Positions 24,295 through 35,937 of a stretch of 64,000 nt of DNA are shown piece after piece; within the stretch, counting starts at the first letter, position 1; the number at the start of each line of letters is the position of its first letter. A program made the translations under genes and the position numbers. Below the pieces are notes generated by a model, which was not told where the DNA came from, did not search any database, and was given only the letters and a program-made list of their open reading frames with translations. Origin of the DNA: Haberlea rhodopensis (taxonomy: Eukaryota > Streptophyta > Magnoliopsida > Lamiales > Gesneriaceae); NCBI GenBank assembly GCA_907163345.1, contig CAJQUN010000128.1, forward strand, positions 620,001 through 684,000, in the 5' to 3' direction.

Positions 24295-25518
24295 CCATAC
24301 GAAGCGAGGATGAGATACCGCTTGTATGAAGAAGCGAGGATGAGATGCCGCTTGTTAGGATGATGATTCATTCCTTTGTGATGACACGGATGATAGCGGT
24401 GATGTATTCCGCTGTGTCGAGGATGATGATTCATTCCTTTGTGATGACACGGATGATAGCGGTGATGTGTCCCGCTGTGTCGATTTTATTCATTCCATTG
24501 TGATGACACGGATGATAGCGGTGATGTGTCCCGTTGTGTCGATTATATTCATTCCATTGTGATGACACGGATGATAGCGGTGATGTGTCCCGCTGTGTCG
24601 ATTATATTCATTCCATTGTGATGACACGGATGATAGCGGTGATGTGTCCCGCTGTGTCGATTTTATTCATTCCATTGTGATGACACGGATGATAGCGGTG
24701 ATGTGTCCCGTTGTGTCGATTATATTCATTCCATTGTGATGACACGGATGATAGCGGTGATGTGTCCCGCTGTGTCGATTATATTCATTCCATTGTGATG
24801 ACACGGATGATAGCGGTGATGTGTCCCGCTGTGTCGATTTTATTCATTCCATTGTGATGACACGGATGATAGCGGTGATGTGTCCCGTTGTGTCGATTAT
24901 ATTCATTCCTTTGTGATGACACGGATGATAGCGGTGATGTGTCCCGTTGTGTCGATTATATTCATTCCATTGTGATGACACGGATGATAGCGGTGATGTG
25001 TCCCGCTGTGTCGATTTATATTCATTCCATTGTGATGACACGGATGATAGCGGTGATGTGTTCCGCTGTGTCGATTTGTATTTATAGCGACGGTTCATTC
25101 CGCTATATTGATTGGCGAGGGTTCATTCCGCCAGGTGTATTTATAGCGACGGTTCATTCCGCTATATTGATTGGCGATGGTTTATACCGCCGGACACGGA
25201 TGATAGCGGTGATGTATTCCGTTGTGTCGATGATGATGATTCACCTCTTTGTGATTATTGGTGATGATTCGTGCCGCCGTATATATAGATAGCGATGCCT
25301 CTTTCCGCTATTATGTGGACGATGATTCATGCTCAGGTGTATAGCGAGGTTTCATGCCACTTATTATATGGCGAGGTGTCATGCCGTCAATTCTATAGCG
25401 AGGGATTGTGCCGCTATGTACTCAGCACAGGATTTTGCCGCCTTCGAGCGATGGGTGCTGATTTCGCACTATTATTGAGCGACGGAGACAGATATGCCGC
25501 TATATTGTTAGAGATGAG
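24295..25518 (+). repeat. Stem-loop array in B2, with 60-bp tandem repeats
   Basis: Twelve copies of a unit of about 60 bp run from 24364 to 25080. Each holds ATAGCG, an 11-nt loop (GTGATGTGTCC) and CGCTGT or CGTTGT. The CGCT/CGTT alternation keeps pairing in RNA through G-U. Copies 2-10 show a three-unit higher-order order: CGCTGTGTCGATTTT, CGTTGTGTCGATTATA, CGCTGTGTCGATTATA. Flanking stem-loops such as ATAGCG-AGGGATTGTGC-CGCTAT (about 25397-25419) also keep 11-nt loops. Confidence 0.88.
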
Positions 25519-27852
25519 GTATGAGATATTGCTATTCTATTAGCTTTATTGCAGCTGGCATGCGTAGATATACATGTTTTATTATGCCTATTTTACTAGC
25601 ATGATGGTGGATGACATGTATCGTCACTAGTTGACAATGCCTTAGATGCCATGAGTTGGCATGTATCGTCACGGGATGACGATGACGATGGTGTAGGAGA
25701 CGTCTTATTAGACATGCATCATCGTTACGATGATCGATGCGTTGAGTATACGTATTCAGTGGTATGCCTTGGGTGCCAGTACCGAGCACAAGGTGGTGTG
25801 TGCGGCACCGATTGACGTGACTCTTATACCGAGCGGGTTGCTCGAGGAATGGATGGTTGCGCTGTATATGTGATTGTACCGCAGCTTACGTTTGGGGTGA
25901 TCATTTTACGAGTGGTGATACCCTTGAGGTATGCTCGTTGGAATGGCTTTTGGCCATGTGATTTGACGACAGGAGTAATCATGGAGGAAATTACTCGCTT
26001 TCTGTCGATGTGACATGTGGTAGACATGATCACACCACCCTTGAGGGTGTAGGATGGGTCCTAAGGGAGTAGGATCAGGTTATGTTAAGTACATAGGGAC
26101 ATTGGAGTGTCCAGGGTATATCGGCATTGAGGAATGTTGGATAAAGACCCGCTACTCTATTGAGTTTTCTTCCCATAGTATGTTATACCATGTGGAAACG
26201 TCCGTCTTGTTGGTAGGTTTGAGGTAAACCTAAAGAGGCAGAGACTAGGTTGTCTGCCGCATGTGTGTAGCACCATGATGGGCTTGCTAGAACCGTCATA
26301 CTGCTCGTTGGAACCAAGTTTGACAAATCGTAAGGTGATACGATGGGGTTTGTGGTGGACTCTAGTAGTCACCATGTCATTTGAGGTTGAGGCTGAGGTT
26401 GTGCATGCCTCACTGAAACGTGTATACGTTTATGTTTAATCTTGGTGAGACTTGTCTGGGACAGCTCATGATGTTGGAGTACCAACAAGAGAGTCATCAG
26501 GTCGTTATTGACTCAATCTAAGGGAAACAGTGTATTTGGGATACAATGGGTGTTATTGTATCCAGTTTTCCGAACGGTGGTTCGAGACTAGTGGATCTCG
26601 AGTTCGATGGCACTTCCCTTGTGAGGAAGGAGGTAGTATTATACCTATTTGGGAATCTTGAAAGATTCGGTAAGTTGGTGCATGTGGTGTTGATTTTGAG
26701 AATCACGCCGTGTTATTAATCGTCGATTTTCATTCTCCATTGGATGGGAATGACTTAGAATTGACGGTTGTGTTTGGGGCTTAGGTGTATGTTGCAGATA
26801 CCCGAGCATAGTGCATTGAGTATGCATGAGGTGTTCGTGCTGAGGCAGGTATACCGATGAGTATACGGATGCCAGTTGTTGATTTCCTTTCTGTCAAGCA
26901 TAGAGTTATGCTATTTTAGGATGGTTAAATCTCTGATGAGAGATATGGAACACCTTGAGATTGGGAATCTCCATGGCCCGATATTTATGAGGAACAATCG
27001 TGAAGTTAGTTGACTCCTTGAAGAGGGATTACCTTGTGTGGGTTAAGGTACTTCCTTGTTGGTGTTTTCCTTCGAGTTATGCGATAGCCTTCCCAAGTTT
27101 GGATTGTTTAATCCTAGGATTATCAAGGGATGGCAGGAATTTTGGATTTGTTGGGTGTCGCTGACGACCCAAGTGTTGAGGATGCAATGGGTTTATTGCA
27201 TGCCCTTTCAGAATTTGAAACTCTGCGGAGTCTCGATTGTTTATTACGACCAGGATGTGGTTCTTGGGATATCCAGAGGTGGACATCTTGTGAGATGTCT
27301 TTTGTGTGGATCGGTGGCCGTGAGTTGCCCGATCCGAGTTGCAGAGGGTGCAACTGCTCCTTGGATGGAGGTGGTCTGTATAGCGGGAAACCAGGTTTGG
27401 TATGTGTACACCGTGGTATACTAGTATTTCCCTCGTAACGATGTATGTTAGACATCGTGAGTCTTGATAGAGATGTCATGGAATGATATCTACGATAGAA
27501 TCGGGAGCGATTCGAATCCTTGTAGTTTCAGTTGACTAACTGCTTTTGGATTATTAGCGTTGAGTTGTGCTGACGCTCTTTGACGTTATGATGGATTTGG
27601 AAGTCTATTCCACTCCAGAGTTTGACACGAGGTCAACTTTCTCAAGTTGAGGTGTCATTCAGGATGCGTTCTTACTAGTTGTATTAGAACGAAGGATGAC
27701 TGTCTGATCTACAGTCGTAAGTATTGGTTGTTTTGCAGTCATGAGAGAGGACTGACTTTTGGGATGACCCGCATCGAGGTTATGGCTTCATGTTGTTGTG
27801 TAGCCTGGGTGTTATGTGATACACCGGTGCTAATTTCGAGGACGAAATTCTT
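25519..27852 (+). other. Non-coding internal region of B2
   Basis: Homologous to 15429-17878 of B1, with no conserved reading frame. Relative to B1, about 110 bp are missing at 27780, with CGAGGT at both edges of the segment in B1, as expected for deletion between short direct repeats. Confidence 0.65.
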
Positions 27853-27866
27853 TTAGTTGGGGATAT
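27853..27866 (+). other. Polypurine tract of B2
   Basis: TTAGTTGGGGATAT, with one G-to-T change compared with B1, directly before the 3' LTR. Confidence 0.7.
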
Positions 27867-29967
27867 TGTGATGACCAGGGATTATAGGTGTTAATCCCGT
27901 AGTGTTAATAATCCCTAAAGTGGTTTTACGTGGCGATTTGGAATTTAATCGAGGTGTTGGGCCTTCTGGGCTCGTTTATTTGGGTAGTTGGGATCGTTGG
28001 ATCCAGAGGTTGAGATTGTATTCACATTACGGTGTAAAACCTAAGAGTTGGGTTTTTTTGATGTGTCTCGGGATCTCGGGTGCTGTGTGAGCACCGGTAG
28101 GGGGTTTTGGAGTTAGAGAGAGAGTTTTTGAAAACAGATGATTTTTAATGAATCATGATGTATTTGTGGGGCTATAAATTTTTCGGGGTATTTTTGCTAT
28201 AAATACCATTTGAACCCCAAATTTTAGAAATTATTTCATTTCAGCCCCAATTTCATTCTCTCTCTCCCGCGCGCGATTCCTTCCCGCCTGCCCTGCACCT
28301 GCGCGACTTCCGACGCTTCGCCCGCCGCCGTCCGGCCGCCGTTCGGCGCGTCCGACCTACCCACGGCTTCGTCTCGTCCAGGCGCTCATTTCCCCTCCGT
28401 CAATTTGAAGTTTCATCGCGATTTGAAGTCGAATTTTACAGAAGTGCGCCGATCCCCAATTTCTAGGGTTCTTCGATTTTTCGTCCGATTTCTTCCGATT
28501 TCGTTTGGCACATCGTTCCTCGGCATGGAACTCGATCAAGGTTTGGCTCGGACTTCGGAGATTTAAGGTACGTGCGACGTACGAGCATTACTACATATTA
28601 GAGCATTTGTGAATGCATAATGTATTTTGATTTTATTGAATAATCGTGCACGAGGATTATTTATATGTGTTGCATGAGGATTATTTATATGTGTTGAGAA
28701 GCTATGAAGCGACCTAATCTTGATATCCCCGTCAGGGGCGCACGTGACACTAGAGTAGTGTAACTCTCATAAGTTATATGGGGTACCTGATGTATATGAC
28801 TATTGTAGGGCATTTGAGATGCCTGGGCATTTGAGATGCCTGAGAATGATCGTGGGATCATGTTTTCATTATAAGACATTTGAGATGTCTAGGTATAATG
28901 GAAAATTTGTAAAATAAATGTTAGGCATTTAATTCATTTATGATTAATAGCGAGGCTATGAAATCAGTGTTAGATATTGAGATATCTACTTTTGCATGAA
29001 TGATGAACTTGGAATCATAATTATTGATATTCGAGAACTAGGCATGCAATGGGTTAAATCAATGTGTTGATTTACTGATTTATGAGATTTGATGAGTTTG
29101 ATGATTGTGAGAACAGGGACAGTACACGGAATCCCGGATGAGGATGTTGCCATCCAGGGAGTATCATTTAAAATTCATTAATATTTACTTGTGTTGTAAA
29201 TTATGAATTTCATTATTGTGATTATGAGATTTTGTGTATTGGTATGCTCACCCCGTTGGGGGCTGTCTCTGTTGGGGCAGGTGAACAGGTGCATCGATGG
29301 CTGTGGAGCTGAGCTCGAGCTGTTGATTGGACGTACTCACAGGATCGTGGTACCAGGGCTTGATGGAGCACGGTATCGTATAGAGTACTTATATACACCC
29401 GAGGTTTATATACACATTTATGATGCTCGCATGTGAGCACGGACATTCTCGTATATGGGTTGTATATAAAGGCATGAGCCTTCCTCTCTTTCATTATATG
29501 TTGCATGCAATTGTGGTAGAATTGCTAATGATATGAGAGTCGTTAGTGTATTATGTGGGTGTTGAGACCCATTTATGTCGTCATATGTGTGGTGTCTTCC
29601 CTGGCTGGGAATTTACTTGGTATTACTGCTTTCTGATGAGTATTATGTTTTCCCTGGCCGGGAATTATGTTATGTGTTGTGCTTCTATTTCGGGATAGCT
29701 CTATTTATGGGGAGACTCTGCCCAAATTTTTATAAAAGTCCACAATGTGAAAAGTGGCAAAAAGGGATGATATTGGGCGAACTTTGTGAGTCTATTTCGT
29801 TGTTAGACTGATGACCTTATAACATTGAGTGTTAAAGGAATTTTTTTTGTAATTGCCATGCAATGATAAAGTATCATCTGAGCTTCCCGATTGACTTTTA
29901 TTGAAAGCATGTGCCACACATAGTGGTTAATACACTAATCAAGGATTAAGGGCTTGGGGTCCTTACA
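27867..29967 (+). repeat. 3' LTR of B2 (2101 bp)
   Basis: Same length as the 5' LTR and nearly identical. TATAAATA box at 28198-28205. Confidence 0.93.
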
Positions 29968-29972
29968 ATACT

Positions 29973-30754
29973 GTAGGGAATGAAGTGAGCTACCTTCGTC
30001 AGCCTATCGATGATCACCCAATGGCGTCACAACCCGAAGTAGTCCTCGACAAGTGGGTCACAAAGTCCATTGATATGTGCTCCCACTTCCACTCCGGTAT
30101 CTCTAAGCTCCTTAGCTCGCCACCGGGTCTCTGCCTCTCTGCCTTAACCTGTTGACAGATCAAACACCTCTTGACAAAAGCGATCACATCACGCTTCATC
30201 CGCTTCCACCAGAACTGATCGCACAAGTCCTTATACATCTTCCTCCCTCTAGGGTAGATACTGAATCGGCTATTGTGAGCTCGCTCTAAGATTCCTCTAC
30301 GCAACTCCGGCGTACATGGAACTACCCATCGGTTACCAAGTCTCAAAGAACCATCCTCAGCCACTCTAAACTTTGATGGCTGCCCCTGAAGTGTCAATGA
30401 TGACCATCTCTGAGTCTCATCATCTATCCTCTGAGCTCTCCTGATATGCTCATAGATATCTGGCTCAGCCAATAAGGTCGATACATGCACAGACGATGTA
30501 TCTACGTCGAAGTCATAGCCCAGATGGCAATATGAAGTCATCATAGCCGACAAATGCATGACCTCCTCAGCAGTACTCTTCACCTTCCGACTCAAGGCGT
30601 CTGCTGTCAAGTTCGCCTTCCCCGGATGGTACTCAATCTCACAGTCATAGTCCTTGAGCAAATCCATCCATCTCCTCTGACGCATATTCAACTCCGTCTG
30701 AGTAAACAAGAATTTCAGGCTCTTATGATCCGTATATATGGTAAAGGACGTACC
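29973..30754 (-). pseudogene. D RNase H end and integrase N-terminal half
   Basis: Continues in frame after the stop at 30755-30757 and carries the RNase H tail (TQTELNMRQRRWMDLLKDYD), the integrase HHCC zinc-binding region (histidine pair, then CLICQQVK) and the start of the catalytic core with its first Asp (MDFVTHL). Near 30020 a single missing base turns the conserved DAIWV into a shifted frame. B2 is inserted a few codons later, at 29972. The function was DNA-end processing and strand transfer. Confidence 0.87.
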
Positions 30755-32275
30755 TTACAGATAATGCCTCCAAATCTTCAGGGCAAAGATAATAGCCGCC
30801 AACTCCAAATCATGGACTGGGTATCTAGCCTCATGCGGCTTCAACTGCCTCGATGCATAAGCTACCACGTGCTTATCTTGCATCAGTACACATCCCAAGC
30901 CCTGTAGCGATGCGTCAGTATAAAGGACAAACCTTTTGTTCTCCGTAGGAATCACCAATACCGGTGCCGTCGTCAATCGGTGTTTCAACTCTTGGAAGCT
31001 CTCTTCGCAAGCCTCTGACCAAAAGAAGGGTACTCCCTTTTGGGTCAACTGCGTCAGTGGCTTAGCAATCTTAGAAAATCCCTCGACGAAGCGTCGGTAA
31101 TAGCCAGCCAAACCAAGAAAACTTCGTATCTCGGGCACAGAAGTTGGTGCAGCCCACTCCATCACAGCCTCAATTTTCCTGGGGTCCACTGAAATTCCAC
31201 TGCTAGATATGACATGCCCCAGAAACACTACACTGCTCAACCAAAATTCACACTTGCTGAGCTTGGCATACAATTGATGGTCTCTGAGTATCTGGAGCAC
31301 CGTCCTCAAGTGTTTCATATGCTCTTCCTCGCTCCGGGAGTAGTTGAGTATATCATCAATAAACACAATGACGAACTGATCCAGATAGGGTTGAAATACC
31401 CGGTTCATCAAGCTCATAAAGACAGCCGGGGCGTTCGTCACACCGAACGGCATTACCAAGAACTCGTAGTGACCATACCGAGTCCTAAATGCTGTCTTCT
31501 GCACATCCTCCTCCCTGACCCCTATCTGATGGTACCCGGATCTCAAATCAATTTTGCTATATAGCTTTGTGCCTTGCAACTGGTCAAACAAGTCGTCGAT
31601 CCTTGGAAGAGGATACTTATTCTTCACCGTGGCGTTGTTCAGTTGCCGGTAATCGATGCACAACCGCATCGAACCATCCTTCTTCTTCACAAAAAGAACC
31701 AGTGCGCCCCAAGGCGATATGCTAGGGCGTATATATCCTTTGTCAAGGAGCTCCTGCAACTGCTCCTTCAATTCCCTCAACTCCGCCGGTGCCATCCTGT
31801 AAGGTGCACGAGAGATAGCGGATGTCCTCGGTAATAACTCAATCCCAAACTCGACTTCCCTAGCCGGTGGGAATCCTGGAATCTCCTCCGGGAACACATC
31901 AGTAAATTCCGCTACCACTGGTAGATCCTCAACTCTTAACTCTTTGCTATTTCCCGACGTGTCCACGGCATAGATGATATAACCCGCATGTCCATGTTCC
32001 AATAATTGGGACATTTTAATTGCCGAAATCAACGGAATCTTCGCACGAGAACCGTTGCCATAGAAAATCCACTGAACTCCCAAATGAGATCTGAACCGTA
32101 CTGTCCTTTGTCGACAATCTACCACCGCCTGATATCTGTTCAGAATGTCGATGCCCACAATGCAGTCGAAATCTGACATACTCAAAACAATCAAACCTGC
32201 CTTTATCTCATTGCCCTCAAAATAAATGAGGCAGTCCATCAGAAACTGATCTGCAACAACTTTCTTTCTGGTGGG
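30755..32275 (-). pseudogene. D protease end, reverse transcriptase and RNase H
   Basis: Over 500 codons read open. The reverse transcriptase includes the palm segments LCIDYRQLN, SGYHQI and the catalytic FIDDIL box (FIDD in place of YXDD, usual for chromoviruses). RNase H begins near FVLYTDAS with its catalytic Asp and continues to KIWRHYL. The stop TAA at 30755-30757 replaces a Tyr codon (TAC) at the YGTSF position, a single-base change. The upstream end is joined to the preceding protease by a frameshift near 32275. Confidence 0.9.
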
Positions 32276-33287
32276 CTGTCGAGACCAATAGAGACGTGGG
32301 TAACGGAGACGTGCGCATATGATGTCTTTCCACAAAGTCCGCAGACACAAAAGAGTGCGAAGCACCTGTGTCTATCAAAATAAAGGCGGAATACGTAAAT
32401 AAAAGGCACGTACCCGCTATCACCTCCTCTGGAGCCGCATCGGCCTGCTCCCTGGTCAACGCATAGACCTGTCCCTGAGGTGGCCCCATCGCCTGTCCTC
32501 CCATCTGTCGAGGCACAATCGGTGGCCTCTGCTGTACTGTCCCAGTAGAAAACCTCCCTCTGCCTCCTCTAAGATCCACCTGACCATCACCATTCTGACA
32601 GAACCGAGATATGTGGCCCATCTTGCCACATTTATAACAAGCCGTACAATCTCGCATGTGATGTGGTCCTCCACAAAAGTGACACTTCACCACTCCACTC
32701 CTACTCGCTTGAGTCTGCCCTCTGTTGCTAGGCGCACCACCCCTCCGGTTATCCATTCGTCTCCCACCAAACCGAGAAGATGAGGAAGAAGCCCCACGAG
32801 GTTTAAATGATTCTCCTCGTGGCCTCAGATTATTGGACACTGGCCTCGGCGGCGGGACTTGTGGGGGTGCAACGTCCGGGTAGGCACTGACTCCGATCTC
32901 TGCTAGCTCCGCTCTAGTGAGAGCGTCATCAAAAGAAAGTGGGGTTATTGGAGATAACCCGATCAAAAAGTTCCGGTCGCAGCCCTTTTAGAAAGTGTCT
33001 CATCTTGGCATGCCCTTTTGTTGCAATGTGGGGAACATACCTCAATAAGGATGAGTACTGCATGGCATAGTCCGAAACTGACATGCTCTCCTGTTTCAAG
33101 CTCGTGAATTCATCCTCCTTTGTTTGCCTAGCCGCCGCAGAAAAGTATCGGTTTAGAACCCGAGTCCGAAATAAAGTCCAGCCAATCACCATACCTTGAG
33201 CTCTCAATTCCATCACCGTCGTCTTCCACCACATAGAAGACTTCTTCGCCAGTTGGAACTCCACCAACCTCAGCCATGCTGTCCTAG
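32276..33287 (-). pseudogene. D gag C-terminal part with zinc knuckles and protease start
   Basis: From the C insertion site (33287) the gag capsid region (EFQLAKKSSMWWK, YVPHIA) continues to a one-base insertion near 32936, in a run of T. It then continues in the second frame with an Arg/Gly/Ser-rich stretch, two zinc knuckles (CHFCGGPHHMRDC, CX2CX3HX4C; and CYKCGKMGHISRFC, CX2CX4HX4C), and an aspartic protease motif LIDTGASHSF. A further one-base insertion near 32275 ends this frame. Gag packages the RNA; the protease matures the polyprotein. Confidence 0.88.
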
Positions 33288-35242
33288 TGTGGGGTCCTCT
33301 TTACTTAATCCATTATGTATTCGATTAACATACATCTGTGAGTCTGAATTAAGTAATAACATACACTGATTAAGAGTATCTTACTACTTAAGTTGTTACA
33401 TGGTTTCTCAAAACCTACCAACTACACATCCTATGTACTAACAACAACCTATTACAAGATAATTCCTACGCAGTGGTTCAGCTCGCAGCGGAAAATGACT
33501 CACATCCTGTCTTCCCACGTCTATGAGTCCCTACAGAAACATTCACACAACATGAGTATAGATAACAACTATCTCAGTGCAATATCAAAACAATAACAAT
33601 AATGATAAAGCACAATAAAATCATCAATAGTGAATGTTCTGTATCATGCATCAACAAATGCACTATGTCATGACATGTATCAACAATCACTCTATTATCA
33701 CGAGCCACATATGATATGCCTATTCAGCTCAATATGTCAGTGGAACCACATCACATCTTCATATTAGCAGCACATATCATAGTACCGTACTCATATGTGA
33801 TAATAGCCAGAGCATATACCCAAACCAGACGTATATCCCTCAAGCCAAAGCATATGTTGTATATCTATCGTGGCAACGATCCCAGCCAAAGCATATACCA
33901 ATCCCGGCATATCTATCAAGGCAATGATCTCACCAAAGCATATACACATATCTATCAAGGCATCCATCCCAATCATATGAAATCCATGTATGTACATGCA
34001 TATGATACTACCAATCACATGACACAAAACTAACATAAATCATATGATATCAAAACCATAACATCATCATCACATAATATCTATACTCCGTACGTCAACA
34101 CGTACCTGTAAAGCGACACAAGCGAGATAAATCAGTCGTCACTGGCTAATTGCCTCGTTGTCCTGTCCCCTGTGATGGTGCTACAACAATGCCAATAATA
34201 TATCATGTTATGCTAGGCATCATTATCACAAGTTACCAAAATATAACATATTAAGTCTACCGAGCGATCGGTCACTCTAGCGATCGATCGGTTCAACAAG
34301 CAACCCTAGTGATCGGTCGGTCAAAAGCTAGCGATCGATCGCTTAAACTTTTGAATTTCTCAAAAATGCTACGGCATTTCACCGATCGATCGGTCGCTTT
34401 CAGTGATCGATCGGTACATGAACCGCCTTACTTTCCCCTGTTTTACCGATCGATCGGTACGATCCTAGCGATCGATTGGTCGATGACAAATTTTTGAAAC
34501 CATGGCGATTTTAAGCTTATCATCCAAGCTCTTCTCCTACAACTCGCAATTCAACCTGTAAAAAAGTTTCATGCACTCTCTACTAACATAACAACATGTT
34601 TCCACCATCTTAGGATCCAAGTACTAGCATATAAACATGTTATGATCCTAAGCTTGCATAGTTTGGATTTTATTTCACATAATTCATACACCACTACACA
34701 AATCAATCTTAAAAGCATATATTCCTTACCAAGATTGTACAATTTCACTTCACCCAACTTCCTAGCTCAAGTCACAAGTGAAAAACCAAGCTTCAACTAA
34801 GAAAACCTCCAAGGGTTGGAGAGGAGCTTTGTAGAGAATTTTAGGTGAAAAGTGGTGTAGTATGTGAGTTCACCCTTAATTCACTTGATATAGATCCTTA
34901 GCTCCCTAAATCACTTGCTATCATGTCATTTGGAGGTAATGACATGGTAAGTAACATGTACATGAAATGAAATCCAAATCAAATGCAACTCCAATTTCAA
35001 TTAAATTCACATGCATATTCAAATGCCTACTAGTTCATGTTGCTTGATGTGTTACTATTCAAATCATTGTACACCATGTTTCATTCTTTGTCATATAGCA
35101 TTTCATACATGTATGATTTCATTTTTTTATTACCTCGATCATCACTCGGTTCCACCCGAACTCGAGTCCACATCGTACCGTACTTTTCCCAAATTACGCC
35201 ATAATCATGTGACACGTATATAAAGTAAATCGAGGCATTACA
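33288..35242 (-). repeat. LTR C1 (3' LTR of C)
   Basis: TGTGGGGTCC to GGCATTACA on the plus strand, 1955 bp. Contains a palindrome cluster around 34264-34490. Confidence 0.92.
34264..34490. other. Paired-palindrome cluster in LTR C1
   Basis: Same layout as 49682-49899 in LTR C2, but several cores are mutated (for example CGATCGGTCG, TGATCGATCG). The pair at about 34380-34416 keeps ACCGATCGATCG, 11 nt, TGATCGATCGGT. Confidence 0.8.
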
Positions 35243-35255
35243 ATTCTCCCCTACT
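35243..35255 (-). other. Polypurine tract of C
   Basis: On the minus strand AGTAGGGGAGAAT directly precedes the LTR start TGTAATGCC. Confidence 0.78.
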
Positions 35256-35937
35256 CAATGTATTTTGTCCTTGAAATTGCATATACAAACATCATACATG
35301 CTTCATATAACAACACATGTGATCTATGTATCATAAGAAACATGTGTAAATAACATATCAACATACCAGAAAACAAATCTGGATACCGTTGCATCATATG
35401 CTGCTCTGTCTCCCACGTTGCCTCTTCGACACCCCGTCTGTCCCACTGTAACTTAACCATAGGAATTACTTTATTACGCAACCTGCGTTCAGCTCGATCC
35501 AAGATCATAACCGGTCGTTCCTCATACGACACATCTGTATCCTACTGTACATCAGGTAGCTGTAATATATGACTCGGATCTGGTTCATATTTCCTCAATA
35601 GTGAAACATGAAAAACATCATGAATACTACTCAATGCCGGCGGTAGTGCCAAGCGATATGCCAACGTACCAATACGTTGCAACACCTCATATGGACCAAC
35701 ATACCGTGGAGACAATTTTCCACGCTTACCAAACCGTACTACACCTTTAAAAGGTGAGATTTTCAAGAACACATGGTCACCAACTTGAAATTCAAGTGGT
35801 CTACCTCGTTTATTGGCATAAGCAGTCTGTCTGTCCTGAGCAGCTTTAAGTTTCAATCGAATTAACTTTACTTTCTCTTCCATTTCATGAATCATATCCG
35901 GTCCCTCTAAAGTAGACTGATCCACATCATCCCAATA
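35251..35937 (-). pseudogene. C integrase C-terminus and chromodomain
   Basis: Continues the integrase of 35938-38115 after a stop at the SPLYWDD position (TAG near 35940). It holds the GPY/F-like segment (LSPRYVGPYEVL), then a second stop after DVQ near 35540, then the chromodomain (VIPMVKLQWDRRGVEEATWE) up to the internal-region end. Both stops are TAG codons. The order and sequences follow those of D and F closely. Confidence 0.87.

Larger units (their letters stand above)
21662..29967 (+). mobile_element. Element B2: young non-autonomous LTR element
   Basis: LTRs of 2101 bp each (21662-23762 and 27867-29967) flank a 4.1-kb non-coding internal region. Flanking repeats are ATACT (21657-21661 and 29968-29972). 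The LTRs are almost identical: reading them side by side I found only two differences (22211-region T versus G, and 23238-region G versus T), so the insertion is very recent. It interrupts the D integrase in the minus-strand gene. It shares with B1 the termini, primer site, polypurine context and general internal plan, but has a different tandem array. Confidence 0.93.

Noticed and set aside
24364..25080. CRISPR-like regular array
   Set aside because: Units of about 60 bp are contiguous with no unique spacers; it is a tandem repeat inside a plant retroelement.
31214..31834. Plus-strand ORFs over the D reverse transcriptase
   Set aside because: Antisense shadows of the polymerase reading frame.
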